Below, piece after piece: positions 11,275-22,833 of a stretch of DNA of 64,000 nucleotides (position 1 is the stretch's first letter; each line of letters starts with the position of its first letter). The stretch is from Euryodendron excelsum. Lineage: Eukaryota; Streptophyta; Magnoliopsida; Ericales; Pentaphylacaceae. The notes beneath the pieces were generated by a model. It was not told where the DNA came from. It was given only the letters and a program-made list of their open reading frames with translations, and did no database searches. The stretch spans positions 31,007,501 to 31,071,500 of the forward strand of contig CM065397.1 of assembly GCA_033060915.1 (NCBI GenBank), written 5' to 3'. The translations under genes and the position numbers were made by a program.

Positions 11275-12005
11275 CTAAAGAGATGAGTTAGAGATTGGGG
11301 AGGAGTAGAATGTATCAGATTCAAGAAACATGACATCCATGGTCACATAGCTTCGTTTGGTGGTAGGGTCATAACACCGGTAACCTTTCTGATGGAGGCC
11401 ATATCCCAAGAAAAGACAACGAATGGCACAAGGATCAAGCTTTGTGCACTGGTCCTTGTGTAGATGGACATAGGCCACCCAACCAAAGATCTTGGAAGGG
11501 GTCTGTAGCACGGTGGGTAGGGTGACAAATGTGGACAGATCTTGAAGCGGGGTTTTGAAGTTAAAGACTCGGGATGGCATCCGATTGATTAAGTCTATAG
11601 CTGTGGCAACATCATCGCCCCAATGTCGTTTAAGGCACATAAGCTTTGAGTAGGTGTGCACGTGCAGTGTCAAGGATGTGCCAGTTTTTACGCTCAGCAA
11701 CTCCATTTTGCTGTGGGGTTCATGGACAAGAGGTCTCATAAAGGAGACCATACTATTGAAAGTACGCCTAAAACTTGATGTATTCCCCGCCATTGTCAAA
11801 ACGAAGAATTCGAATCTTTCCTGAGAACTGAGTTTGAACCATAGCATGGAAAGCTTGGAACACACTTAGTACTTCATCCTTATGTCATAATAGATAGAGC
11901 CAAGTCATTCGTGTGCAATCATCCACAAAAATAACAAACCATCGTATGCCAGAGATAGTAGAAATTGGAGATGAGCCGCACAGATCAGAATGGATTAAAG
12001 CAAAA
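11275..12005 (-). pseudogene. Copia integrase (same element as 7194-8840)
   Basis: Inserts element DNA into the host chromosome. From about 12000 downward: ALIHSDLCGSSP, FVIFVDDCTRMTWLYLL, a stop, then HKDEVLSVFQAFHAMV. The frame from 11865 continues with HSKMELLSVKTGT, MPSRVFNFKTPLQ, KIFGWVAYVHLHKDQCTKLD and CLFLGYGLHQKGYRCYDPTT. The first catalytic block HSD is present, but stops and a frame change make it inactive. The span past 11120 continues into the S/T-rich linker cut by the SIRE LTR. Confidence 0.88.
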
Positions 12006-12558
12006 GGAATAGTACATTCTGGTTTACCGGAAATGAAACTCGGTGACTTTTAACTAATATGCAGGTATCACACATTAAATCCTTGGTCTTCAAATGTGAA
12101 AACAGATCAAGAAACAAATGTTTCATATACGTAAAGGATGGATGTCCCAAACGACGATGCCACAACCAAATCTGTCTCTCTTTTATGTCAATCGGATGAG
12201 TTGTGTGATGTGCACGGCCAGTACTGAGATCGTCTATGTAGTATAAGTCCCCCTTCCTAGTACCACGTCCAAGAATCTCCTTCGTGAGAATATCTTGAAT
12301 GAGACAAAATATAGGGTAGATGAGTACAACACAATTCAACTCCACACTTAGTTGACTGATAGATAATAATTTGTGAGATAAAAAGGGAACAAGGAGAGTA
12401 TTTGATAGTTTGAGATTGGCGGATAAGGTCATAATGTCCGAGCCTGTGACATTAGACAACACTCTGTTAGCATTGGCTATAGTCATGCGCCGTTGTGGAG
12501 AAGTTGCTGAAAAATCAGTGGAGTCCCAAGTCATGTGGTCGGTGGCCCTAGAATCCAA
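12006..12558 (-). pseudogene. Copia protease and pre-integrase region
   Basis: Begins DSRATDHMT, the copia protease active site, normally DSGATDHMT; the G to R change hits the D-S/T-G catalytic triad signature. It continues with LLVPFLSHKLLSISQL and a zinc-finger-like pre-integrase segment, LWHRRLGHPSFTYMKHLF and CDTCILVKSHRV. The frame is otherwise open, so decay here is recent or slight compared with the flanks. Confidence 0.88.
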
Positions 12559-12786
12559 CAGCCACCTTCCACGGTCTTCATCTTGGTGAGAGCTAATACA
12601 AGCATGGCCAGGTATACGTGGGTCTGAGAGATAAGCAGTGTCACTAGATGGATCAACTAGCAGAACAAGAGAGAGAGAGGGCTTGGCAATAACAACGGCA
12701 GCCTTCCCTGGTCCGCTGTTGGTTCCAGCTTTGCTCGTACCTCGGTCAGCAACTTCTTTCCGCTTCCTCGCTTGAAGATCATGCCA

Positions 12787-13262
12787 CTAGTCGAGGTAAC
12801 CGTGCAACTGGAAGCAATTCTCTCGCGCATGTTTTGTGCCTCTGCAATGGGAGCATTTCACGCCGTCAGTCGGAGCTCGAGTTTTGGAGACTTTGTTGTT
12901 GCCTTGGGAGGTTGAATCAACAAGTGAGCGGGCCAGCTTGAGGCTTTTGGAGGCTAAGACTACCCCTGGTTCAGGGTCAGTGTTGCTCGAGCTCATACCA
13001 CCTGGCATATGGCTTCTCTTCGGACATGGGCGTATGCTTCTTCAACTATGGGGAAGGGTCACAATTGGAGAATGTCACCTCGAATCTTGTCGAGTTTGTC
13101 GTCAAGTCCATCAAGAAACATATACACATGATCCTCTTGAAGAATGTTGTTGTAAAGCTTAATGCCAACCGGACATTTCATCGGATTTGGGTGACGGAAG
13201 TCAATCTCGCGCCAAAGTCCTTCGAGATCAGTGTAGAATTTCTCCGAAGAGCCCCCAGCCTG
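12787..13262 (-). pseudogene. Copia gag (C-terminal part with zinc knuckle)
   Basis: Nucleocapsid part of gag. From 13262 downward: EKFYTDLEGLWREIDFRHPN, KLYNNILQEDHVYMFLDGL, DKLDKIRGDILQL, a stop, then PIVEEAYAHVRREA and, in the 13008-12787 frame, CSHCRGTKHARENCFQLHGY. The last block is a CCHC zinc knuckle (C-x2-C-x4-H-x4-C) that binds element RNA. The N-terminal half of gag and the 5' LTR are missing; the match ends abruptly at about 13262. Confidence 0.85.
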
Positions 13263-14220
13263 TTAGAGTCGGGTCACATGTCATCAGAGGTTAATCCCAC
13301 TAAAGAATTGAGAAGAATAAAAAATACAGTATGCACACATAAATAAAACCTAAGTCCTTGAGCTAAATTAGTTGCAGCAGGGGATGCTACCTTTCCTGTT
13401 AAAGATAGTGTTAGAAATTGTGTATGCAAGCGGAAGCTAATAAACAAAGGGTACCTTTGTTCGGTTACAAACCTATAACTTAATAGGATGTTTTACGTGA
13501 TATTCTCCTAACTCAAGTAGCATAATCCAAATCTATAGATGCTGTTAAGGGTGTGAAGAGATCAAGTTGGGTCAAGTCCAAGCTAAATTTAAAACTAAAC
13601 CGATATCAATTCCATTTTTTTTTTTTTTTGACTCGGACAGAACTGAACCTAATCCACCTGAGTTGATTCTAGGTGTATCAGGTCTGTCCCATGGTTTGGG
13701 TCAGATGCCTTATTTTATCCGAGATTTGATTAATTCAGTTAAAAATTTTAAAATCTAGGCTCAGTTTTGTATGCTCAATTTTTTAGTAATATAACAAACA
13801 TATAAACCAAACCAACAATATTTAAGTGCAAAAAATAGTAATTTGAAGACACATGTACAAAATATATATATATAATTTTATAACATACCTAGATCGGGTT
13901 TTGGGACCGTTCAAGTTATGTATTAACATTATTGGATCGGTTCAAATCCCAATAATCCTAACTCGACAAGGGTATCAAATATATTGATTTAGCAGTTTTA
14001 AAACTCAGACACGAATCAAACTCACGGTCAGGTTGGTTCAATTCTTCTATGGATCCCAAAACGCTACTCCAATATATTGAGCACCACCACACTCCCACAA
14101 CTCCAACAGTCATGCACACTTGCAATGTATAGGAGCACGAGAGATGTAAAGACGAGAAACTGATTCTCTATCACTTTTTCTCTTTGCGCTTAACCAAAGC
14201 ACATAAACCCATACACACAT
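13263..14220. other. AT-rich intergenic DNA, nothing identified
   Basis: No believable gene. A TGTTAGAAATTGTGTATGCA segment near 13420 could be an LTR edge but has no partner. A T-tract lies near 13620 and a short TA repeat near 13865. Confidence 0.6.
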
Positions 14221-14230
14221 ATATATGATT
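14221..14230. repeat. Target-site duplication (left) of MITE-1
   Basis: ATATATGATT, repeated exactly at 14410-14419 on the other side of the element. Confidence 0.8.
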
Positions 14231-14409
14231 GGTCATACTATACAAATAAAAAATTTATATAAAATTTTTATACAAAATGATGTATTTTAATAAGAGTCTT
14301 TTACTTCAAAACAAAACTGACTATAATAACTTTTAATTACAAAACTGTTACTGTCACATTATTTTATATGAAAATTTTGTATAAATTTTTTTTCAAAATA
14401 GTATTTTCC
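14231..14409. mobile_element. MITE-1, Mutator-like by its 10-bp TSD
   Basis: 179 bp with degenerate terminal inverted repeats: it opens GGTCATACTATACAAATAAA and its reverse complement opens GGAAAATACTATTTTGAAAA, both running on into AAATTTATA-rich sequence. It is flanked by exact 10-bp duplications. TSDs of 9-11 bp are known for Mutator-like elements; the superfamily is inferred from that. No coding capacity. Related copies lie at about 14525 and 19033. Confidence 0.75.
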
Positions 14410-14419
14410 ATATATGATT
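14410..14419. repeat. Target-site duplication (right) of MITE-1
   Basis: Exact match to 14221-14230. Confidence 0.8.
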
Positions 14420-14524
14420 GTTGGCGTGAGTAATTGGAACACCTCTCAAAAAAATTGAAAAAACAGCGCGTAGACAGGACCCATGAGGGCTTTCAGTCCA
14501 CCTATGGGCAGCCCCATACGCCTA

Positions 14525-14704
14525 CAGAAAGATATACAATAATGTTATACAAATAAAAAATTTATACAGAATGATGTGTCTTAATGACAATCTTTTAATT
14601 CAAAATAAAAGACCCATCGTAATAAATTTTAATTACAATACTGTCACTATCACATCATTCTTATAGGTATTTTTGTATGAATTTTTTGTAAAATAGCATT
14701 TTCC
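14525..14704. mobile_element. MITE-2, same family as MITE-1
   Basis: Shares with MITE-1 the blocks ATACAAATAAAAAATTTATA, TTTTAATTACAA-ACTGT and the end AATAGTATTTTCC (here AATAGCATTTTCC). The right end is clear at 14704; the left end is approximate and no TSD was found, so the edges are uncertain. Confidence 0.65.
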
Positions 14705-14873
14705 TTTCTCGTAACATCACATAATGACAATCTTGTGAACTCACTTTGTACACTCTGATGATTCAGTTGGAGCATGCAAACACCTTGATCTCGCTTAGAC
14801 CATGTATAGCTCTCCTTCTTCTTCTTCTTCATACACTGCATTAGCTTTTCTTCAAAACCAGCTCATGGCTGTC

Positions 14874-14946
14874 GGTGGTGCAATGACGACGCCGGGCTCT
14901 GCCACCCAACGGAGCCATCACGGCTCGGCGTCCCCCATTGCACCAC
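14874..14946. repeat. GC-rich inverted repeat (hairpin)
   Basis: GTGGTGCAATG-GACGCCG on the left is mirrored by CGGCGTCCCCCATTGCACCAC on the right, about 24 bp per arm with mismatches, in otherwise AT-rich DNA. It also lies within a 33-codon frame from 14866 that I do not believe to be a gene. Confidence 0.7.
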
Positions 14947-16040
14947 TAACAACCATGTCTCTATAACACCTTACTTCTGAGTCCCATCTCTAACCATTCC
15001 AGGCCTTAAATATCAGCTGCCTCCAGCTTCATGGACAGTGCTTTCGTCGAAAAGAATAAGAATCTGTCAGTGGGCTATAGGTATGGAGTGTAACTTTATC
15101 CCAAGAACACAAACCACCATTTTTTGGCCTTTTTATTCAGTGATTCATGCATTTTTAACAAGAATACAGCTACAAGTGACAAAAAAAAAATAGATGCGAA
15201 ATGGTTGTTCGGTTGCTATCAAGGGGTCCCTTTCAAAGGGCTTAACATAATCTATGGCTCTATCGAAAGAGATTCTGAAAACCCACTCTTTTGTTGGCTT
15301 TTTATTCCACAGTAATAAGTTTGAACAATACGATTCCTTTTTTAAAATGTGTGTTCCTTAGTTATTTGGTGGTCTTTGTCGAAGAAAAAAGGGAATATGT
15401 GCTTCTTTCATGCGCTCCACTCTAGGTGATTGGAAAGGGAATCACCAACTATATTTTACCCTTCTTTTTTCTCCTGTCCTTTTTGAGCAAGGATTTCTTG
15501 CCACCCTGTATATGAAGCAGCATTCCAAGTTGTCATATCTTAACATTGTATTCTCTCCTTAAATTCTCGACACTGTTTACTACTCTTTCTGTAAAAAAAA
15601 TATTCAAATAAATTATTAAAATATGTAGGTCGGGCTCTACCATGAAACGAAAAAAACACTTTGCTCTAAGTCCTCAATTTTTTAAAGTCTCACATTTTAA
15701 AAAATTGTATATGTTATAATTAAGTCCTATACAATTTTGATAATTTTATTCTTTAAAAAAAAAAAAAAGAGCTCCGGTCCAAGTTCAAAAAATGTTCACA
15801 AGACAAAAAAAAACCCTCAGCTTCAATGAGTACAAGGCCCATAAGAAAAAAAAAAAGCCCTAGTCTAAATGTGAAAGAAACACTCATAAAAAAATAATAA
15901 AAAAAGTCTCAAGCTAAAGAGAAGTAGCCTCCTAAAGAAGGGAGAAAAAACCTTCAAATCAACTACACTAGTTAACTTGGAAAAAAATATATACAACTCT
16001 CTCTCTCTCTAACATATAAATTTTCAAAAGTCTAAACCCT

Positions 16041-16045
<5 letters not shown>
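14947..16045. other. AT-rich intergenic DNA, no gene found
   Basis: Contains several A-tracts (about 15180, 15590, 15755, 15845) and short CT runs near 15998. No coding or RNA gene signal recognised. Confidence 0.6.

Positions 16046-16081
<36 letters not shown>
16046..16081. repeat. (CT)n microsatellite
   Basis: About 18 uninterrupted CT units; a shorter CT run lies some 40 bp upstream. Confidence 0.95.
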
Positions 16082-16085
<4 letters not shown>

Positions 16086-16745
16086 CACAAATTTTCAAAA
16101 TAAAAAATAAATTAGTACCTCTTACAAATAGCATTATCAACCGGCTTACTGACATCAATTTTTTTTTTTTAATTTTTGGTATAGATTGATCGTTGTTTGA
16201 TTTGTATCTTGTCAAAATATATTCAATTTTTATTTGATTTTATAAGTTATCTATATATGTACGACATATTATTTTATTTACCAAAGAACATTTTTTTTGC
16301 TTTATTGCATGAGATGTTAAATTGAACAAACTGCTATTTTTTTTTTTTATTGTTGGTAGGTTTCCGCTAAGATAAAAATTAAAAATTTACTTTTTATTAT
16401 GCTGATTGGGTCAATTTTGATCCGGTAAATCCAATGGGAATTTTTGTACAAAATTTGCATATGTTATCTGGATCAAACGTAATTATGTGATATATTACCA
16501 AGTGAAAAAAATTGGTTATCTAAACTTGAATATGTTAAATTAATAATTTTTCATCTCAAAAGGTTAGAAAAATAAATTTTAATTTAAACCACTATTAAAA
16601 ATGTGAAAAGCCATAACTTTTTTTTTTTCAAAAAGTCTCATTTAAAGTTGTTACTTTAAACCTCAAATTGTCTTTAGCTGAACCTGAAAATATGTATACA
16701 TGGCATTATGGTGGCAATAGGAATTCCTATAGCTGAGGCATAAGG

Positions 16746-16763
16746 AAATTCCCATCATTTTTA
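16746..16763. repeat. Target-site duplication (left) of GC-rich insertion
   Basis: AAATTCCCATCATTTTTA, repeated exactly at 18058-18075. Confidence 0.88.
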
Positions 16764-18057
16764 CCAACAGGGTGTTGGTTTAATGGTGGGGGCTCGCACC
16801 TGGTGAGTCGAGGCCTGGTGTCACGGGCTGGCAGGCCGGGCACCACACGGTGACAGTAATGCGACCCGCCATGATCATATGCAGCGGAATACACCCGTGA
16901 GGCGACTATGCTCCAGGCAATAGTCCCGCCAAACTCAAACACCAAGGCATAAGATTATGCGCTTGTCCAGGATCCATCCGTAATGCCCCGCATAACTCTT
17001 TAAGCTCGGACCTCTGATGCTCAAGCCATAAGGCAACCCAAGCTATAGGCGATAGCAACGCCATACTCAAATGCGCGCACACACGGCAAGCAATGTGCTT
17101 AGCGCCAGTCCCTCTCGAAACACAAGCCAGATGGCCATGTGCAACTAGACATGCGCACGTCCGCCAAGCATCACCCGCTAGGCACAACGCCTCCATCCTT
17201 GAAGCTCTTAGCGCCCCGCGTCAAGGTTGCCCGCAAGGAAGGCACCACCGAATAGCAACTGCTAAGCCCACAGCATAGTGCCCCGCGACACCAATGCTAG
17301 CCAAACCAAGCGGCTGTGTGCACAAGCGTGAACCCAATGCGCAAGTGCACACGAGACACACGGCATGCAAGTGTGCACACCGAGGTCCAATCCGTCATGG
17401 ACATAAGCCCCACCACTTTATAATTATGGCGTAGCGGGTGCGAATGCCACAACCCCATCCTCGACGCTAATGCCCAACATCTGCCTCACCGGGCACAATG
17501 CCGCCCATGTAGCCCCTTGACTAGCATGAGGACTGCAGCCACGTGCCACAGCCGGCCCCCAAGTCTCGCCCACTCCCTTGGGGGACTCACTTGAATGCTG
17601 TCCCTTTCGGTAGCACCAGGGGGTGGTAGAGTCAACACCATGCCCCCCCTTATAATAGCATTCTGAGCCATCTCCAAACTGATAGGAAGAAACATCCTAC
17701 CCCCTCGAGGAGTCATAATCCATAAATCCAATAAAATATGAAAAATACAAATTACGAGATTGCCATGCCACCGGCCAATCATGCTCAGACATGCCCCACG
17801 CCAAGGTCCCTCGCGGCCCTCGACGTGCCACGGGTGGCAACCCGTGACACCTGGGTTCGAGTCTCTACCATAGCGCCTTATTGGAGCCATCTCCATAAGC
17901 TACGACGTCGCCTCCAGCTCGGACTCGGGCCAGAGGACCTTTGGTGTACTGTCCTAATGGGTTCAGATGGCTGGGGGAGCCATTGCCGGTTGTTGCCCTG
18001 CCGGTTGGAAGAGGGTTCCTTACCTACCAACCTTTCGTGTACCAAAAAAAAAAAAAA
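16764..18057 (+). mobile_element. GC-rich poly(A)-tailed non-LTR retro-insertion
   Basis: A 1294-bp GC-rich block in AT-rich DNA, ending in about 14-17 A and bounded by an exact 18-bp duplication. This is the signature of target-primed reverse transcription by LINE machinery. No LINE protein is recognisable. The 3' part contains CCTGGGTTCGAGTCTCTACC near 17850, resembling a tRNA-type B box (GGTTCGA), so a SINE-like 3' part is possible, but 1.3 kb is too long for a simple SINE. A CCCGTGACACC block at 17841-17851 recurs inverted at 16817-16827. It could be a composite SINE or a retroposed non-coding transcript. Frames inside it are taken as chance, favoured by high GC. Confidence 0.75.
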
Positions 18058-18075
18058 AAATTCCCATCATTTTTA
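18058..18075. repeat. Target-site duplication (right) of GC-rich insertion
   Basis: Exact 18-bp match to 16746-16763, directly after the poly(A) tail. Confidence 0.88.
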
Positions 18076-19032
18076 AATTATTTGTCTCCTAACTTTCATT
18101 GTGCATTGCTTATTATATATTAGATCATTGGTATAGTTCGCCTCATTGCTTGATTCTCTCAGCCGAAGTGCCGCTTCATAGTAATATGATAACTGTAATA
18201 ATATTTGTAAAGGATCTGACCTGCTTTGGCATATGCTGAATTTCACATTAAAAGTTTACAAAGACATCTTGAGTATATACGTATGAGAGTAAGTCACGCA
18301 ATTCTTCACATCTTAGGTATATAAGTAGGAACTAAGTCACATAATTCTTCTAACCAAATGGATGATCTGAGCTCTAGTTTTTTAAGTGACGAACTAGAAC
18401 CTAATTCCTGTCAAATCCATAAACTCAAATGGTGAAATCGTCGAACTTAAATAGTTAAATTCTAATTTGGACCAAAAATTGGTTTTCATGTGTATTGTTA
18501 TAGTATTAAAACGTATAACGAAAAATCTTTTACTAAAATTTTACATCAAAACTTTTGTAATTTAGTATTAAAAAAAGGAGTATGTTGTTTTTATTTATTT
18601 TCAATACTATAAAGTTAGGCATTTTTGAAGAAATTGATGCACACAAAAACTAAAATTATTTTAAAAAATATGTATTTGTTTATATGTTTATATTTAAATA
18701 TATCATTATACATGTGGATGCGCGCCCTAAAATGTTCTCGCTCTCAAAATATTTTTACAAATGCCACTCTTGTGCTCCTACAACCACACTCGTGTTGCGA
18801 ATCCATGACTTAGACTATGAGCAATGAACCCAATTACAACCCTTGGGTAGCCCTTTCGGAGGTGAATTTCCATGATTTTTACTATAGTTCTTAGCAATTG
18901 AATTATACAAGATCTTGAAAAAGTATTGTGGATAAATAAGCCACATCTTATATGAGAAGTACATAGTTTTGAAGTTACATGTAAATGTTTTGATTGCCAG
19001 ATAAGAATAGACATTTTGATAATTTAACAAAT
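18076..19032. other. AT-rich intergenic DNA, no gene identified
   Basis: Two overlapping minus-strand frames at 18778-19030 (71-78 codons) match nothing I recognise and lack supporting splice or regulatory context. Confidence 0.55.
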
Positions 19033-19213
19033 GGGAAATTCTATTCTTTCAAAAACTTTATTCAGGAAATCCCACCACAATAATGTTACAGTAGCATTTT
19101 TATAATTAAAAGTTGTCATGGTAGATATTTTGTTTTAAAGCAAATGGTTCTTATTCAACCACATTTTTTGTGATAAATTATATATAAATTTTTTAATTAT
19201 CTAGCATTACCCT
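19033..19213. mobile_element. MITE-3, diverged inverted copy of the MITE-1 family
   Basis: Begins GGGAAATTCTATT and ends CTAGCATTACCC. In reverse complement it shares AAAACAAAATAT, AACTTTTAATTA and CTACTGTAACATTA with MITE-1 and MITE-2. No TSD found; boundaries approximate. Confidence 0.55.
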
Positions 19214-19773
19214 TTTACCCATGGCCATGAGGCCTAAGACATTGGAAAAACATTTTCCTGGAAGTATATATTAGTATCTCATAATAAATTGATCAAGGAC
19301 ATTTATTCTTTGTTTGGTTTTTCTTCCTAAATTAATACAAATAGTTTTGAGAGATTTCAAATTTAAGTACTTTCACCAGAGAGGGAAAATTTTTATGATT
19401 CTAAGGCCATTAATACTGTTGTGACAGAAGACAAGAAGGAATCTAGTGAGCTCAGTTTTCTTTGTCAGTTTCCTTGGTGTGAGTGTTACTTGGGCATAAC
19501 TTTCTTACTTGGTTTTTCATTTTACAATTTGCAGAATTTACTTATAGTCTTTAACATTTTATCAAGCAACTATGATAATTTTTCAAGTGAATTTTACCTA
19601 GACCATGTGGTTTCACATATCAGCAATTAGATCCCTGTGAGTTTTTGTATTGGCAAGCAAACCTCCCGTTGTCAGCTCCGTAAATCCAATTTATTTTGTT
19701 AATTATGTTGACCAAACAAAATGACAAACATGTACCTGAGCTCATGTGCTTTATCGGCAATTTTTAAAAAAAT

Positions 19774-20669
19774 GTTAATTACACTAAGATCCTCTCAACT
19801 ATTATACTTTTTTATTTTACCTCCTTCATCTATAAATGTTATAATTACACCTCTTACTTTTGTAATTAATTTCTATCTTATCCTTTCGTTTGCCTTCTGT
19901 TAGAAAAAATAGACGAAATTTTAATTTATACTTAAAATACCCTTCTATTTACCTAAAATACCCTTTTATTACAGAAAAAACTAATTTAATGATTAAAATA
20001 GTAAATGTCATTGATAGATGGAGGAACCCAACTAAGTCTGAATTCACCAATATCACAGACTAACTCTTCAAAATTATAAATTTAACACAGATCCAACCCA
20101 ATTAAAATTTTAAAAATCACAAAATACTTAAAATACATTTTACCTAACAAATATGGTGGAGGTGTGCGGTGGAGGGGGGAGTAGATAGTAGCGGTGGTAG
20201 TGAAAAATAAGGTTCAACTGCACACTGCCACCATCTCCAACGCTACACTGAAACCTTATTTCTTATTACTACCGCCACTATCTCATCCTCTCTCTACTGC
20301 ACACCTCCACCATATTTGCTGGATGAAATGTATTTTAAGTATTTTGAGATTTTTAATATTTTAATTGGGTTGAATTTGTATTAAATTTTCTATTTTGAAG
20401 AGTTAGTCTATGATTTTGACCTCTATCAGTGACTTTTATTATTTTGATCATTAAATTAGTTTTTTTTTGTAACAAAAGACTATTTTAGATAAATAGAAGG
20501 GCATTTTAGGTATAAATTGAAATTCTATCTATATTTTCTAACAGAAGGTAAACAAAAGGATAAGATGAAAATTAATTACAAAAATAAAGGGTGTAACTAT
20601 AATATTTTATAGATGAACGGGGTAAAATAAAAAAAATACAATAATTGAGAGGATCTTGGTGTAATTAAC
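19774..20669. mobile_element. Foldback element with ~430-bp arms
   Basis: Left arm 19774-20214 starts GTTAATTACACTAAGATCCT and is mirrored by the right arm 20252-20669, ending GGATCTTGGTGTAATTAAC. Matching inner blocks include TACCCTTCTATTTA, ATATGGTGGAGGTGTG and AATAAGGTT, with a loop of about 37 bp. The arms have diverged by scattered substitutions and small indels. No protein is encoded. It fits a non-autonomous long-inverted-repeat transposon; no clear TSD was found, so the superfamily is open. Confidence 0.82.
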
Positions 20670-22100
20670 CCTATAAAAACCTCATGCGCTTATGCTCCAC
20701 CACCAAAAATCCTTAAAAAAAATATCCTACAGTCATGCTCACATTGAGCTCATGCAAACTAACTCAATTGGATAACAATTTTTTTAAAAAATTAAATTTT
20801 ATAGTACAAAGAGTTATACACAAACTAGATTAAAAACTTTTAGGGATGAATAATAAGATGCAGACAAATTTTATGCAATAATCCATCAACTCTATCTTGT
20901 TCACTCTAGTTCAAATCACAAATAAAAATAAAAACAAAACATCAATGCTCACATTGGTTTGGACCAAAAATTAAAAAAAGGGTTCATGTTAGGATAATTT
21001 GTTCCCAAATAAAAATCAAAACCAGTCTTTGAAGGTGATTCAAGTTATTGAAGGTTCATCGAGGATTCGATGAAGAAATCAATTATTGTTGAAACGAGTT
21101 TGGGGATGTAGATGGTGTACCAGTTGAATATTCAATCCTAGTTGAGGATTAAACAAGTGCAAAATGGGTTATAGCACTTCTTATACTTATGTTTTTCACA
21201 TAGTACAAACTAAATTAGGTCCTGTGATTTTTTTTTAAAAGGTTTTCACATAAAAAAAAATTATATGTTCCTCTTCTACAATTGTTGGTAAGCATTAAAA
21301 TTTGATTCAGGAACTATTAACCCCTCTTTAGATTCACTACAAGCCATTAAATCCATATTACTAAGCCACAGCGAATTTCACACATAAACCAGTCCTTCCA
21401 ACCCAATGCAATTCCTTAGCTCAAATAAATATTTCACTCAGCTAGCTGAAAATCAAAAGGATATGAAGAGAGGCAATGTTTTAGCCGGCGGAGACCATAG
21501 GATCTTCAATTGCGTAGGAATGACAAGGCTGACAATGAACACAGGAAAGACGAGAATGGTTATTAACTAGGTGATGAACCCCACAACATGGTCATTTGAG
21601 GGAGCCCAAGGTAAGAGGACTACAACTCAAAACTCAAATGGGGGAGAGAGAGAGAGAGAGTGCTAAGAAGCATGAACATTTCTAATAAAGCGTTGTGTCC
21701 GCACTCCCTTGAGACATATCGGATATGTGTCCAAATATGTCCTACTATTTTTTTAGAATTAGACACTTGGATGATACGCTTGTTGATCACTTAGACACTT
21801 GTGTCCATCATGTGCACATATAAAACAAGCTACAAGTTTAAAGAAAATAACTTGAAATCTAATTGTAAAATAAAAGCAATGTAATTTTATACCAAATTTG
21901 ATGTTTAAACTCTAAAATACATGGCTTTTAATTTTAATTAGAATTATTTTGTATTTTTTTCATTACTTTGGAGTAAAAATATATCTATATATATAACATA
22001 TAAAAAAAATACATTAAAAAATTTTTTGTCATGTCTCCACCATGTCTTGGCTTTGTATTTTTTGAAAATCATCGTGTGGGTGTGTCCGTGTCTATGTCTA
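20670..22100. other. AT-rich intergenic DNA, no gene identified
   Basis: Contains a short GA repeat near 21643-21660 and no recognisable coding frame. Confidence 0.55.
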
Positions 22101-22105
22101 TGCTT

Positions 22106-22108
<3 letters not shown>

Positions 22109-22191
<83 letters not shown>

Positions 22192-22202
22192 AGAGAGAGA
22201 GT
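22109..22202. repeat. (AG)n microsatellite with G run
   Basis: About 36 AG units, then about 9 G, then further AG units to 22202. The 73- and 100-codon frames across it are poly-(R/E) artefacts. Confidence 0.95.
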
Positions 22203-22693
22203 CGACATGCTCTTCTAGCTGTAATGGTGATAGAGGACTTCCAATAACAGCATTATTGATATTGGAAGATCTAGCTTATGCATCTATCTTTACACAACCT
22301 CGGGGCTCCATTAGCATAAAAAGAAATACATAATAATTACCAGGAAATAGCAAACTCATTACTTCACTCATCGTCCCATGAAACCACATGTTAACAAACT
22401 AGAGAAAATCACCCAAAAAAAGAAAGAAAGAAAATGGCTCATATTGGTGTTCGTCAATTTGCATTTTTTTTTTTAACAAATGAAACAATTAATACAAATG
22501 ATTAAAATTTAAAACCATTAGGAGAATGGGAAAATGTACATCACTATGAACAGCTGCAAGAGGACTGTATAGATCAAACCCTCCTCCCTATCAAACTAAA
22601 AACGAAAAGAAAAGAAAAAACTGCATAAATGTGGATAGAGAAAGAGATTTGGTTTCCCTTTCTTCTTGCGACCACTGAACAAATGCAAGAAGA

Positions 22694-22833
22694 CTACTTG
22701 TTCTGCTTAGGATTTGATTTGCTCGGTGGCGCATTCTTTAGACTAGTCTCCACAGATTCTTCAACCTCTTTCATTCCTCCTCTCAACTTGTTTAGAACTG
22801 CAGAAATTGAAGTGACAGAAACTAGCAATCTTC
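22694..22833 (-). pseudogene. 3' part of disrupted small secreted-peptide gene (C-terminal half)
   Basis: This 140-nt segment completes the reading frame begun at 26185. It supplies codons 42-87 and a TAG stop at 22694-22696. Visible features: RRLLVSVTSISAVLNKLRGG, then MKEVEESVETSLKN, then a polar C-terminus APPSKSNPKQNK. With the retrotransposon (22834-26056) and one copy of the TCTTC duplication removed, the two parts give 264 nt, exactly 87 codons plus stop. A dibasic RR at residues 42-43 falls at the insertion point. I do not recognise the family. A short precursor with a conserved-looking Pro/Ser/Asn-rich tail would fit a signalling peptide, but that is inference. Confidence 0.65.
22829..22833. 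repeat. Target-site duplication (left), TCTTC
   Basis: TCTTC immediately before the 5' LTR; matches 26057-26061. Confidence 0.92.

Noticed and set aside
14866..14967. 33-codon frame MAVGGAMTTPG...
   Set aside because: Short, overlaps a hairpin, no supporting context.
17840..17870. tRNA gene
   Set aside because: Only a B-box-like GGTTCGAGTC is present; no cloverleaf or acceptor stem pairs could be drawn.
16906..17896. GC-rich frames on both strands (60-136 codons)
   Set aside because: Overlapping frames on both strands of a GC-rich retro-insertion; no recognisable domain.
18778..19030. Minus-strand frames of 71-78 codons
   Set aside because: Two overlapping frames, AT-rich, no motif recognised; no support as a gene.
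22026..22333. 73- and 100-codon frames over the GA repeat
   Set aside because: Mostly Arg-Glu from a microsatellite; no family resemblance.
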